From Areca catechu (Eukaryota; Streptophyta; Magnoliopsida; Arecales; Arecaceae), in assembly GCA_021397845.1 (NCBI GenBank), contig CM038044.1, positions 44,254,354 through 44,318,353 on the forward strand: a stretch of 64,000 bases of DNA, given 5' to 3'. A model generated the notes under the pieces. The model ran no database searches. It had not been told where the DNA came from and was given only the letters and a program-made list of their open reading frames with translations. The position numbers and the translations under genes are program-made. Shown here in pieces: positions 42,918-53,947 of this stretch (its first letter is position 1; the number at the start of each line of letters is the position of its first letter).

Positions 42918-44419
42918 CATCGCGTCGCCTCTCTTCCAAGGTCCAGCTATCTTTCCTCCTTCTGCCACCACTGAGCTGCCTCCTTTTCCTTGTTCTCACC
43001 ATCCGGTCACTGCTCTCTCCACCACCGTTTCCTTCCCATAGCTATAGATGAGTTGCCATCAACTGCTCCTCCATCCATCATTCCCACCAATGTTGAGCCA
43101 CCGACACACCACCTATTACCGAGAGACACCGTGCAGCCACCCATGATGTGTTGCCATCACCCTCTTCTTTATCTGTAGCCATCCTCCTCATCGATCTCCA
43201 TATCCAAAACCACCATACCATCATCTCCCAGCTAATCACCTTCCGTCCCCACCTTAGTCATAGCTCGAGCACCTCCCTGTTCCAAGACGTCATTTCTACC
43301 ATAGCTATTGTCCACCATCTCTTGCTCATCTCCTCATCTCCCCTGCCCATCCCAACATGTGGCCTGAGATGTCGCTGATCAATTTGGGAAGATGATCCAA
43401 TGACTAGAAATCAAGTTGGCTAGCTTTTATCCAATATCATAATTCATGCTGACCTAACGATGGACTTAATACATGATTTCAGTTGTGATACACACCACCC
43501 ATTAACCCTTAACTAGTCAAATATTGATTTGGAGCAAGATTTTAAAGTCTATTTCAACTGGAATTTGGTTTACCATCCAACCATTGATTTTGTAAAAAAT
43601 AAATCCTAGTCATTACTATATTTCTTTATTTAGTCCCACATCAGAAAAATACAAATACCTCTCCTCTATTAACACCTACAAAAAGGCTCATGTACCTTTA
43701 TCTAGAGGCATCAACCCCTAGAATCCCTTTAGAGCCTTGCATAGAGGGAGAGGAAGGGAAGATAATGTATGGCAAAGGAGTTTTCATCTTTGGGGAGTAG
43801 ATAAGGTTTTTGGTATTTATATTTTATAATTTTACTTTATATAATTAGTACTTGATTGTAATGGTTAGCTTTCCATAAATAAATTTATTTTTCATTACTT
43901 TAAGTAGTGTTCTTCTTGTCTAGATTATAATTAGATTTTAGAATAGTCTATGACTATATAGAGACAAGTCATAATCCATGGACATGATTCATGCTCAGCA
44001 AGTAAGCTATACTCAGAATCTGATTATAGAAAATTGTATTTATATGATTAAAAATTTTAAATAGCCTATGGCTATGTAGGAGCGGATCAAGGTCCATATC
44101 TAGTGAAATAGGCTATGATCGGGTATCAATCATAATTTAATAATTATATATTGAATAAATATTTAATATAATACTAAATACCAATTCAAAATCCAACACA
44201 TCTTTCATATTCTTGTTAATCTCTTGCATTTTAGTTTAATTATTATTTTTAGTTATAAACATATTCCCACTCTTTTATCTTTCTAACCTAATTAATACTC
44301 TAATAAAATAATCTTAAAGTGAATATAACCCTAACTAATTCCTGAGGATATGATCCTGATTTATCCTAACTATAATTTGAGTTGGTAAAATTATTTTTGA
44401 TCGTCTATGATAGTGATCA
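42918..44419 (+). repeat. Athila-type 3' LTR, right part
   Basis: Continues 26649-27093. A GC-rich Pro/Ser-type stretch (42920-43370) is followed by CCTACAAAAAGGCTC (TATA-like), CCCTTTAGAGCCTTGCATAGA and the CGTCTATGATAGTGATCA end, which matches the solo LTR end at 24350. Open frames in the GC-rich part are not genes. Confidence 0.87.
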
Positions 44420-45297
44420 AGTACCTAAAGTAAAAGGCGATGTCGAGTAAGATCTCCTTTCAAGGCCCTCTCTCGAAGCTTCTAATGATGTATGGCTTTC
44501 TGATTGGCAATGCCTCCTTGATCGAGACCACCGAGTAGATTGGTGGGCCCATCCACCATGATGGCCCTGTCTCGGAATTAGCAATTCACCCACATCGATC
44601 GAACAATGTCTCCTTGAGTATGATAACCCACCTGATCAAGGACTCACCACCACAAGTTTCCGTGATCTGCCCATGGAGCCGACTACTTGGGATCACCTGC
44701 TTAGCAAAAGGGGCGGGCTAGTTAAAGGCAGCAGGATTGATAAAGGAATGATGGCCAACAGAGCCGCCTTGACTCTTGAACTAGTTGCCATGCCTTTACC
44801 CTTGGTCGATCGTTCAAGGCTGGTTATCCTCACTTGAGCCAGGCAAAATTCATTTGGGAGCTCCAATGTTTGAGTGGCGAACTCCATCTCATTCCTTTAG
44901 AGGAGAAAATTGACTCCAAGCTTGAGACCTCTACTTGGGCTGACTGAAGCTGGCTCTGCAAATGGGCCGCTTGAACAGCTACATCGCAAGTCACTTGAGA
45001 AACCTTTTTCGATAATTTCTTCAACTCCTCTTTAAGCATGGTTTTCTCAAGGATATGCCCAGCACATTTTGAGCAAAAGTTATCAATTTCCTCGTACACC
45101 CTTTTTAGCACCTATTACACCTTCAGCAAACTTATCTTTTGATCAATGGCCTTCCTAACAGTGGCCTTAGCCTTATCCTCATATTTCGAAACATAAGCTC
45201 CGATGTTGATAGCTGTATGAAGGCATTTGGCCGGCACAGGTACTTTCGATGGTAGTTTGACATCGTGGGAGTAGTTACAATTAATGAATTTGCTATG
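44420..45297 (-). pseudogene. Coiled-coil fragment of unclear origin
   Basis: On the minus strand, frames 45297-45115, 45111-44830 and 44887-44693 read on from each other past single stops. Visible are an AKCLHTAINIGAYVSKYEDKAK block, a Cys-containing EEIDNFCSKCAGHI stretch and a long helix (KEELKKLSKKVSQV, LQSQLQSAQVEVSSLE). It resembles the coiled-coil part of Tat antisense ORFs but I cannot assign it. With the Tat insertion removed it is contiguous with the antisense-ORF element at 55095-60190. Confidence 0.45.
45293..45297. other. TSD CTATG, left copy (Tat element 1)
   Basis: CTATG before TGATGTGGC, repeated at 55090-55094 after GGCAACA. Confidence 0.93.
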
Positions 45298-45945
45298 TGA
45301 TGTGGCAAGAAGCTGACATGTAATCCCTGTCAGATACCATATCAAAAAAAGCTGCCACGGTGGACACTCCTCCTCGGACTCCTTTGCCGGGTCAAGCTCC
45401 CTCAGAATATCAAGGCGGCCCATCAAAGGAGAGTTCCATCCTCCGCCAGGTAGGCACCTGCAAGACCGGGATGCCTAGGCCGGAGCCGAGCGACCTCCTT
45501 CGCCAGATTGAGCCGCTTCGAGGCCGAGCCCCCTGGGCTGGAGTTGAGCCCAGCCCTCCTCCGCACTAACCTAGAGTCATGCACTTACCTCCTTCGCTAG
45601 ATTAAGGCCCTCCGAGGCTGAGCCCCCTAGGCCAAAGTCGAGCCCTGCCTCCTCCGCTAGGTCGAGCCCCTCCAAGGTCGAGTCCTTTGTGCAGGAGTCG
45701 AGCCCTGCCTCTTCGATTCGACCTCCACCTCAAACAAGGGTGCTGGCCATCGAGAGAGCGATGCCGCTCTCCTTGGGCACCGGCGAGCCGCCCGAGGACT
45801 GCAAGGAAGTACCCTCCAGGCCATAATAACTGCCCGCAGCTACCATTTACACCAGAAGAGGAAGAAGCTCCCTGACCGAGGTGCCACACTCTCCACCAAC
45901 CGCCTGCACCACCCAAAAGAGGAAGTCAACCAGGAGATTCAAATC
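45298..45945 (+). repeat. Tat element 1 5' LTR, truncated
   Basis: Matches 53948-54590 from TGATGTG onward, including GC-rich units of about 55-60 bp built on TCGAGCCC, CTCCGAGG and GAGCCCTGCC words (45499-45716). Similarity stops at the CAAATCCTGAG word, and the protease active-site codons follow at once. About 500 bp of LTR end are missing relative to the 3' LTR. Confidence 0.88.
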
Positions 45946-46230
45946 CTGAGGATAGTGGAAGCTCGATCAATGTCCTTTTTTATGATGCCTTCTCTAGAAT
46001 GAACTTGCCCTCCGCACAGCTCAGACCTGTGCACACACCCCTTGTCAGTTTCATGAGAGACTCTGTAGGGGTTGAGGGAGAGATCACTCTCCCAGTCACT
46101 GCCGAGACCCCACCTCAGCAGAGCACTGTCATGATGACCTTCATGGTTGTTAGGCTTCCCTCGGCCTACAACGTGATTCTCGATCGACCTGGGCTCAACC
46201 TGCTCAATGCCGTCGTCTTCATAAAGTGAT
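45946..46230 (+). pseudogene. Tat protease
   Basis: Starts at the active site DSGSSINVLFYDAF (45953), then LRPVHTPLVSF, EGEITLPVTAETPPQQSTVM and the second conserved block YNVILDRPGLN, with ILGRPG changed to ILDRPG. It is the pepsin-like retroviral protease fold that cuts the polyprotein. Everything upstream of the active site is deleted. Confidence 0.88.
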
Positions 46231-47391
46231 TTTGGTGCAATTCCCCACCCCCTACGGTGTCGAGGAGATGAGGAGGGTACCTCAACCAATTCAACACTAT
46301 TTCCAAACTCTCCATGAGGCCAAAGTCCCCGAGGTCGACCCCAGCATGGGCGATCTTGACCAAAGGGCATAGGACCCCAGGGGTGGCCTAGTCGAGCGCC
46401 TACTATCTTATCCGCTCAGAGCCAACCAGGTGAAGATGGTGCAAATTGGGGCCCAGCTACAAGACGAGGAGAAGGCCCACCTGTTGGAGTTCCTATGGGT
46501 GAATATAGATGTGTTCGCCTGGATGGCGGCAGACATGCCAAGTATTTTCCCTGACATCATCGCCCACAAGCTAAGTATTGACCCAAAGAACGACCAGTTC
46601 AGCAGAAGAAGAGAAGCTTCACCCAGGAGAGGCAGGCAGTAATCAATGAGGAAGTAGACAAACTCCTCATTGCCGATTTCGTTCGGGAAGTACAATACCC
46701 GTGCTGGTTTGCAAATATGGTGATGGTGAAGAAGAGCAATGGCAAATGGAGGATCTGTGTAGACTACATTGACCTTAACAAGGCATGTCCAAAGGACAGC
46801 TTCCCTCTATCGAAGATTGACTAATTGGTGGATGCCACCTCATGGCACCGGCTACTCTCCTTCATGGATGCATTCTCCGGACACAATCAGATCCGGATGC
46901 ACCCGGAGGACGAGGAGCACACTGCCTTCATCACCGACCAAGGGACGTACTGCTACAGGATGATCCCCTTCGGTCTGAAGAATGCTGGGGCCACGTACCA
47001 GCATTTGGTCAACAGGGTCTTCAAAGACCAGATTGGCCAAAACATGCAGGTGTACGTGGATGACATGCTTGTCATGAGCAAGCCGAGCTCAGACCATATT
47101 GCCAACCTCATCAAAGCCTTTCAAAACCTCCGGAAATACTAGATGAAGCTGAACCTGGTAAAGTACACTTTTGGAGTGGCAGCGAGAAAATTCCTGGCCT
47201 TCATGGTCACCCAAAGGGGCATTGAAGCAAACCCGGAGAAGGTCCAGGCGATCATAGACAAAAAGCACCCGATGTCCAAGAGGCAGGTCCAACATTTGAC
47301 GGGCCAGATTACAGCTCTAAGTCGATTCATCTCGAGATCGACTGATGGCTGCCTTCCCTTCTTCAAGGCACTATGCAAGATGTACGATTGA
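46231..47391 (+). pseudogene. Tat reverse transcriptase
   Basis: After KFPTPYG-like and MRRVPQPIQHYFQTL linker blocks the frame 46430-46642 reads DVFAWMAADMPSI, the entry to RT. A frameshift leads to EEVDKLLIADFVREVQYPCW, MVKKSNGKWRICVDY, NKACPKDSFPLSKID and LLSFMDAFSGHNQI, FGLKNAGATYQHLVN and the catalytic YVDDM at 47052. The thumb follows (KYTFGVAARKFLAF, RQVQHLTGQITALSRF). Stops lie at 46368, 46824 and 47142, with frameshifts near 46600 and 47390. Confidence 0.93.
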
Positions 47392-48300
47392 CAGAAGAAT
47401 GCATGATGGCCTTTGAAGAGTTGAAGAAGTTCTTGGCGTCTCCTCCGCTGCTCTCCAGACCGGAGGAAGGAGAGGAGCTCCTACTCTATCTGGCGATCAC
47501 ACCTGGAGCCGTCAGCTCGGTCCTCATCTGTGCACACAAGGACGGATCTCAAAAGCCGGTGTCCTACACCAGCAAAATTCTCCATGACACGGAGATCAGG
47601 TATACTCACTCCAAGAAACTCATTTTTGCTCTAATAATATCTGCTAAGCACCTCAGACCATACTTTCAAGCGCATCCCATTATGGTCATGATGGATCAGC
47701 CGCTGAGGACCATACTTAGCTATCCCGAAACTTTTGGGAGGCTGGCTAAGTGGTCCCTAATGCTGAGCGAGTTTGACATTGCATATCGGTCGAGGTCATC
47801 ACAAAAGGCCCAGATCCTAGCCGACTTCCTAGTTGAGTGCATGGGACTCGCCAAGGAACCAGAGCAGACAACCCCGGAGCACCAAGTTGAGCTCGGAGTA
47901 GAGGAGGAGCCCTGGATCCTCCACGTGGATAGTGCATCCAACTTCGGCGGGAGCGGAGTAGGCCTCATCCTCACCAACAGTGATGGGGTCGTGGCAGAGT
48001 GTGCTCTCTGCTTCAAGTTCACCACGATAAACAACCAGGTGGAGTACGAGGTGCTCCTCGTGGGCCTAAGGGTCTCCCGCAAGCTGGGCGTGCAAAACTT
48101 GAAAGTCTTTACCAACTCCTAACTGGTGGCCGGATAAGTCTCTGGAGAATATGAAGCTAGAGACCCCCAGATGATGAAGTACCTGGAGCGAGTTCGCTAG
48201 AGCACGGCAAGCTTTCAATGTTTCAGCATCTTATATATCTCTCGCGGAGAGAATGCCCACGCAGATGCACTGTCAAGACTAGCGACCTTGCCAGACTAGT
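47373..48300 (+). pseudogene. Tat RNase H domains
   Basis: The 249-codon frame (47373-48122) holds the usual RT-linked RNase H (LLLYLAITPGAVSSVLI, KPVSYTSKILHDTEIRY, LPYFQAHPI-type block) and then the second, plant-type RNase H that Tat elements carry (WILHVDSASNFGGSGVGLIL, NNQVEYEVLLVGLRVSRKLG). A stop at 48121 cuts the second domain at TNS; its end (ENAHADALSRLA) is still readable near 48252. Dual RNase H is a known Tat feature. Confidence 0.9.
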
Positions 48301-49605
48301 CACTAGAGCGTGCCCACATCGAGTACCTCAAGAATCCAAGATACGAAGCCCCAAAGGAGGTGCAGCAGGTCACCCCAGACCCGAGCTGGATGGACAGGTA
48401 CGTCAGATACATCACTGATGGCACCTTGCCAGAGGACCATGCGGAAGCCAGCCTCATCAAGAAGAAAGCCTCCTGATTTATCCTGATGGAAGGGTAGCTC
48501 TACTATCGATCCTACTCCTACCCACTCCTGAAATGCCTGAGACCCGCAGAGGCAGCCTTCGTACTCCAAGAGATACATGAAGGCCTCTACGGGAACCATG
48601 TTGGAGGAAGAACGTTGGCGTACAAAGCTCTCCGCCAGGGATACTTCTGGGAGACTATGAGAAAGGATGCCGCCGATTTTGTGAAGAGGTGCGATAGATG
48701 CCAGCACCATGCTTACATACAGCGTCAACCGACGGTGCCGATCTCCCAGCTCTTCGCCCCTTGGCCTTTTGCCCAGTGGGGAATGGACATCCTAGGACCA
48801 TTTCCCCCTACACCGAGGTAGCGAAGATTTCTGCTGGTGGCTATCGACTTCTTCACCAGGTGGGTGGAAGCAGAGCCGCTAGCACGGATCACAGAAGCCA
48901 AGGTTCGCCAGTTCTTCTGAAAATTTATCTATCGCTTCGGGCTCCCCCACTGCATCATCACCAACAATGGATGGCAGTTCGACAACCAGGAGTTCGAAGG
49001 GTTCTGTGCCAAGCACGGCATCCAATATCGTTTCACCTCGATAGCTCACCCCCAAACAAACAGAAAAGCCAAGGTGACCAATCAGACCATCCTTCAAGGA
49101 CTCAGGACCAGGCCAAGGACAGGAGGGCGAAAGAACTCCCAAGTATTCTGTAGGCCTACCACACAATGCCCAGAACGGTGATGGACGAAATGCCTTTCAA
49201 CCTCATCTTCGGCACCGAGGCCATTGTCCCAGTTGAGCTCGGCATGCCCACACTGCGTATACAGCAATATGATGAAGCGGAGAATTCGGCGCACCTTCTA
49301 CTCAACTTGGACCTCCTTGAAGAAACCAGGAACAAAGCTCGGCTCTGAATGGCAGCATACCGACAATGAGTGGCCCGGTACTACAATACGCGGGTAAGGC
49401 CAAAGGTTTTCTAAACTGGCGACCTGGTGCGATGCTGAGCCGAAGCGTCTCAACCCCAGGAGTGCGGCAAGCTCTCGTCGAACTGGGAGGGCCCCTACAA
49501 GGTGGCCAAAGCTCTCCCACATGGAGCCTACTATCTCGAGGATCTGGATGGTGCCAAATTCCCACGAACATGGAATGCCTGCAACCTGAGAATATACTAT
49601 CAGTA
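48301..49605 (+). pseudogene. Tat integrase
   Basis: Zinc finger: HEGLYGNHVGGRTLAYKALRQGYFW and RCDRCQHHA (48570-48710). Core: PFAQWGMDILGPFP near 48775, AIDFFTRWVEAEPL, and CIITNNGWQFDNQEF near 48952, where the second catalytic Asp of the TDNG motif is Asn. Then HPQTNRKAKVTNQTI, PFNLIFGTEAIVPVE and the C-terminus ending with GAYYLEDLDG and NLRIYYQ. Stops near 48821, 48920 and 49350 and frameshifts around 49100-49160. Confidence 0.92.
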
Positions 49606-49607
49606 GT

Positions 49608-49670
49608 GTAAGGCTTTCTCCTAACAATAATAAAGATTTTCTTTTGCACAAATTGCTCTCTTCCTTGCAG
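49608..49670 (+). other. Intron-like module 1 before the repeat block
   Basis: Directly after the pol stop the sequence reads GTAAGG, an AT-rich middle and a CTCTTCCTTGCAG end, 63 bp in all. It has the form of a minimal plant intron and precedes the 28-bp array. A second copy is at 50162-50222. Confidence 0.5.
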
Positions 49671-49679
49671 GGATATCGC

Positions 49680-50157
49680 TGCCCAGCTCTCCGGCACTCA
49701 AGCCCGGAGCCCAGCTCTCCGGAACTCAAGCCCGGAGCCCAGCTCTCCGGAACTCAAACCCGAAGCCCAGATCTCCGAAACTCAAGCCCAGAGCCTAGCT
49801 CTTCGGCACTCAAGCCCGGAGCCCAGCTCTCCGGCATGCTCAAGCCGAAGCCCAGCTCTCCGGCACTCAAGCCCGGAGCCCAGCTCTTCGAAACTCAAGC
49901 CCGGAGCCCAGCCCTCTAGCACTCAAGCATGGAGCCCAGCTCTCCGGCATGCTCAAGCCCGGAGCCCAGCTCTCCGGCATGCTCAAGCCCGAAGCCCAGC
50001 TCTCCGAAACTCAAGCTCAGAGCCCAGCTCTCCAGAACTCAAGCCCGGAGCCCAACTCTCCGGCATGCTCAAGCCCGAAGCCCAGCTCTCTGGCATGCTC
50101 AAGCCCGGAGCCCAGCACTCTGGCACCAAAGCCCGAGGCCCAGCTCTCCGGCATCAG
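49680..50157. repeat. 28-30-bp tandem array, about 17 units
   Basis: Units of CAGCTCTCCGGCACTCAAGC type, 28 bp, some 30 bp with GGCATGCTCAAG in place of GGCACTCAAG. Seventeen units were counted, slightly diverged. It lies in the Tat 3' untranslated region, a zone known in Tat elements for variable tandem repeats. Frames through it are repeat artefacts. Confidence 0.93.
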
Positions 50158-50161
50158 TAGT

Positions 50162-50222
50162 GTAAGGTCCTTCCTCACTAATAATCAAGATTCCCCTTGT
50201 GCAAACCCTTTTTGCCTTGCAG
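50162..50222 (+). other. Intron-like module 2 before the repeat block
   Basis: Copy of the 49608 module, preceded by the same CAGTAGT: GTAAGG...TTTTTGCCTTGCAG, 61 bp. It separates the 28-bp array from the 78-bp array. Confidence 0.5.
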
Positions 50223-50239
50223 GAGAATCTTCGCCCGAC

Positions 50240-50695
50240 CCCAGGTCTGGCACTCAAAGCCCGGATCCCATGACTCTCCGGCCCTAAAGACCGGACCCTG
50301 CTCCAGCACTAGGAGCCTAGCTTCCTGGCATTCTAAGCTAGGATCTCACGACCCTCCAGCACCAAAGACCGGACCCTGCTCCGACACCAGGAGCCTAGCT
50401 TCCTGGTATTCTAAGCCCGGATCTCACGACCCTCCGGCACCAAAGATCGGACCCTGCTCCAGCACTAGGAGCCTAGCTTCCTAGCATTCTAAGCCCGGAT
50501 CTCATGACCCTCCGGTACCAAAGATCAGACCCTACTCCGGCACCAGGAGCCTAGCTTCCTAGCATTCTATGCCCGAATCTCATGACTCTCCAACACCAAA
50601 GACCAGACCCTACTCCAGCACCAGGAGCCTAACTTCCTGGCAATCAAAGTCTTGATCTCGCTCCTCTCCGACACCAGGACCCAAGCTTCCTAACA
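50240..50695. repeat. 78-bp tandem array, about five to six units
   Basis: GACCGGACCCTG-type starts fall at 50289, 50367, 50445, 50523 and 50601, exactly 78 bp apart. Each unit has GGAGCCTAGCTTCCTGGCAT and GGATCTCACGACCCTCC words. These words are related to the 28-bp unit, so the two arrays probably share an origin. Confidence 0.92.
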
Positions 50696-50992
50696 TCAAG
50701 CAGAGCGGAGAGATCTTCACAACCACTTCGCCCCCAAGCTGGGCATGACCAAGCAAGACCAATACTCCTCCTTCACCTTTTCACTTATCCAAGCATCCAG
50801 ATGATCAAGAAGTGGAGAGGAAACAATTGCAATATGAAGATACAAGCAAAGGAAAAAAAGAAACAAGTCAAGTTAGGTGAAAATACTTTCATTAACTTGG
50901 CAAGACATTACATTGTTCCCGGGCCCTGACATGCCAGGCTGCCCAGGTCAAAGACAAAAAAGAAAGGGTTACAACTGCTAAGCAGCCCTACT
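50696..50992. other. Gap between arrays and antisense ORF
   Basis: No gene or repeat recognised; A-rich near 50820-50880. Confidence 0.5.
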
Positions 50993-51767
50993 TTACTTGG
51001 TCGGTGCCTTCCCCTTACGGTGCCTGGGCGAGGTCTCACCCTCCCCGACCTCCAGGGTCGGGGCCCCTCCTTCAGCCACCACCGTCGGTGGGTTTGGTTC
51101 AGCCGCCGCCACCGGTGGGGTCGATTCAGTCGCAACTTCATGCTCCTCTGCCACTGCACTTTTTCCCTGTGGAGCCCGGAAGGTGGATGCTGGCCATCTG
51201 CTTGTCTGAAAGGATGCCATGTAGCAGGGACCGGCAGTACGCGAACCCTTTGAAGAAGGAGTCCATTGCCGCCTCCTTAAAGTCGAGCTTGAACTCCGAC
51301 GAGGCCTTGTAGCTGGCCACCGCATCGGTGACCTCCTTCCCGGCAGCCTCGACCACCCTCTTTTCTACATCCTCAGCCCGACAGACAGCCTCGGCTGCCT
51401 CTTTCTTCGTAGCCTCTGCTAAGCTGACGGCGGCGGAGACCTTCCCCTCTGCCTCGACAGCCTTCTGCTCAGTGGCTGTGGCCTTCTTCTCAATGGAGGC
51501 AGCCTGCTCCTTCACCGCATCCAACTCAGCTCTGAGCTCCTTCAGCCATGACCCTTTGGCCCTGAGCTCCTCCTCGAGCTCCTTCGAGAGTTGCTCGACG
51601 CTAGCGACTTCACCCCGGAGCCCTTTGACCCTTATGTTGGCCTCCCAGGCCTCATCGTTCTTCTGCCTCAGCTCGACCATCAAGGACTCGAGCTCCGCCT
51701 TTCATTCCCTGCCCCTCCTGGTCCAGGTGCGGTAATAGTCCCTGATGAGCAAAAGCTCTGTGCCTTG

Positions 51768-51841
51768 CTGCATCAAAGATGATGTTAGTCGCAAAGACAA
51801 GAAATAAGGGAGGAAGTGAGACAGAGCAGAAAGGTACTTAC
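51768..51841 (-). other. Predicted intron 2 of the antisense ORF
   Basis: 74 bp on the minus strand, GTAAGTACC...TTTGATGCAG, joining SNLFT to QGTELLLIRDYYRTW. Confidence 0.7.
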
Positions 51842-52443
51842 AGTGAAGAGGTTGGAGAAAGAGGTGCTGATGACATCTCCCAGAAGTCTCCCGCCCCTCT
51901 CTTGCTGGTCGCATGACTGGATGGAAAAGTCCATCATCCGCTCGACGAGGGCCGGGTCCTTGGCCAAGGAGATGTTGGGTCCCAACCTAAAGGGGACCCA
52001 ACGGTAGTCCCTGTCTTTCTTGCTCACCGCCATCACAGAATCACCTGTACCATCGATGGGAGAAGCTTCCGACATAGGCTACGAGCTCAGCACCATCTTG
52101 GACAGTGCTGCCGACATTGGCCCCACACTTTCTGGCTCTCTGTCCTCCTCAACCTCGATGATCTCCGGAGGGGGAGACGCTATTGCAACAGCAGCGATAG
52201 TGGATCTGGCCCGAGCGAACACCTCGAATTTCGATGCAGGGGCCGAATCATGCTGCCTCGAAGGCTTAGGGATGGGCTCGACGACCCTCCTGCTCGGCTC
52301 AGGAGTGGGCTCAACTAACATGGCAGGTACGGCCCTCGCGCCATCATCTACTCGAGCCCTCTTCGGAGTAGGCCTGCCAACCCCCTCTGCTTGGCCCCTC
52401 TCCTCGGTGAGTGAGAAGAGCTTGTCCATGGAGAATTTCATGC

Positions 52444-52545
52444 CTGAGTAAAAATGGAAGACATCAGCTCTGAGAAAAAAAAAGAGGGGGGGAAGGAGAA
52501 AAGAAGAAAGAAAACAGAAGGAAAAGAGGTTCGAGCCGAACTCAC
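52444..52545 (-). other. Predicted intron 1 of the antisense ORF
   Basis: 102 bp on the minus strand, GTGAGTTCGG...TTTTTACTCAG with a strong pyrimidine tract, joining SPTQELG to MKFSMDKLFSL. The equivalent site in the second antisense ORF keeps the donor GTGAGTTCAG. Confidence 0.75.
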
Positions 52546-53404
52546 CCAACTCCTGTGTTGGGCTGACCCCAGCCTCATGGAGATTCTGCTCGGACAGCAA
52601 GACCTCAAGTGAAGGAATTTCAGTGGAGTGGAGCTGGTCATATACGTCCAGGTCGGTTGTCTCAACCGCGGAATTTTGATTGGGGGACCGATCTGGGTCG
52701 CTCCAAACCCAATCGATCCCCTCAATCGAGGCAAAAAAGTATTTACTCTTCCATTCTTTGATGGAAGAGGGGAGTTCGAACCTAATGCCCCTTGGACGGA
52801 AAGAAAGGGACCATCACCCCTCCTCGGTGGGGTGGCGTTTCAAGGTGAAAAAGGCCCTGAACAAAGAAAAACAGGCAACTATCCCGTGAAAATGACATAA
52901 AACAATGAAGCAAAAAATTGTTTTGATGGCGTTTGGGACAAGTTGGGCAGGAACAAGGTGGTAGTTATTCAAAACGGAAAGGAAAAATAGGTGGAATGGA
53001 AATCGGAGGCCCCCCATGAAGGTCTCCTAGTAGAAAGCTATCCGATATGGGCCATTGGAAGTAACCCGTTCTCCCGGTCGAGGGATCGAGAGCCGGACGG
53101 AGTCCAGGATTCCATAAGTATCTCGGATGGTCGCAAGATCCATGGTGGTGATCACCGAAGCAATCCTCCCGGGACCTGTCGACCGAGGAGGTTTAGGAGC
53201 AGGTCTAGGAAGAAGAAGAGGAGGACAAGGTGGAGGAGAAGATGCAGATTCCCTAATCACTATCCCTCTAGGCGCGGGCCTTCTGCTAAGCTTGAAGCGC
53301 ACCACATCCTCCTCCTCATCGGAAGAAGAAGGTGGCCTCGACCTAGAAGGCCCTACCTCACCCTGATTGGTGGTGGGACAGAAGTTCGGGCCAAAGCGGG
53401 ACAT

Positions 53405-53931
53405 GGAGAAGAAGATGAAGGCAAAAGGTGGAGAAGGAAAGAAGAAGACAGGGGAAGACAGATAAGAGTCCGGGGAAGAACCTAAAAGGAAGTCTATACT
53501 CGACCAGGACGGGGAAGAAGGAGACTAACCTGCTAAACTTGGGAAGACAAAGATAGCCGGGGGAGCGAAAGAAGAACTTCGGTACAGTAGCAAGCACGCA
53601 GGATTTGAAAAAAGATATGTTTTGGGAATGGTTGCCTTTCCTTTCGAAGTGACCGGCGCTCGACCATACCGTTACAGCTCCCCACCATCGGATTCATGCC
53701 ACGTGTCATCAATCGACAAGGCTGGCATTTGGTTTCAACTGCGGTCGCTCTAAATTCTACACCCGCAATAACTACTCCTCGAATGTGTCCACGTGGCTCC
53801 CCTAGGTAGGCCGAAAAAACCACTTCACGAAGCACCGGTGATCATGGCCATCATTGCACCAGATTCTCACCTTTCCATGTAAGCATTGCATTTACTCCCT
53901 TCACCCCAAACGCCCTGTGCCAACAGGACTC
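53405..53931. other. Upstream region of the antisense ORF
   Basis: Gene-free stretch between the antisense start and the PPT. It would contain the antisense promoter, but I see no unambiguous TATA box. Confidence 0.45.
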
Positions 53932-53947
53932 AGGAGTGGGGGGCAAA
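53932..53947 (+). other. PPT of Tat element 1
   Basis: GGAGTGGGGGGCAAA directly precedes the TGATGTGAC LTR start, the usual Tat form. Confidence 0.88.

Larger units (their letters stand above)
21238..44419 (+). mobile_element. Athila-type Ty3/gypsy element, 3' part, multiply interrupted
   Basis: Reading rightward: gag from the CFYNGLS block, protease, a linker ORF, a long 3' untranslated region with repeats, a PPT and a 3' LTR. The 5' LTR and gag N-terminus were left of the Sirevirus insertion and are not in the window. No RT, RNase H or integrase exists between the protease linker and the PPT, so this copy was already deleted or non-autonomous. It is interrupted by a solo LTR (22595-24350) and by element (ii) inside its LTR. 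Confidence 0.85.
50993..53404 (-). pseudogene. Antisense extra ORF of Tat element 1
   Basis: Starts at MSRFGPNFCP (53404), followed by a Ser/Pro-rich segment. Then comes a block resembling the putative gypsy-type transposon domain (PF04195): GLRFPFHLFFLSVLNNYHLVPAQLVPNA is its core (52990-52910), with FIVLCHFHGI next. A nuclear-type PTPKRARVDD basic patch is in the second exon, and a long coiled coil (KELEEELRAKGSWLKELRAE, KATATEQKAVEAEGKVSAA) in the third. Two clear GT-AG introns sit at 52545-52444 and 51841-51768. Stops at about 53027, 52812 and 51702. Such antisense ORFs are known in Tat elements; their role is unknown. Confidence 0.82.

Noticed and set aside
45602..45916. Long frames in the Tat LTR
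   Set aside because: They are made by GC-rich LTR repeats and recur in altered frame at 54290-54765.
47720..48115. 131-codon minus-strand frame opposite RNase H
   Set aside because: Shadow of the plus-strand RNase H frame, which has clear catalytic motifs.
49680..50157. CRISPR-like array
   Set aside because: Units abut without unique spacers and lie in a plant retrotransposon; a plain tandem repeat.
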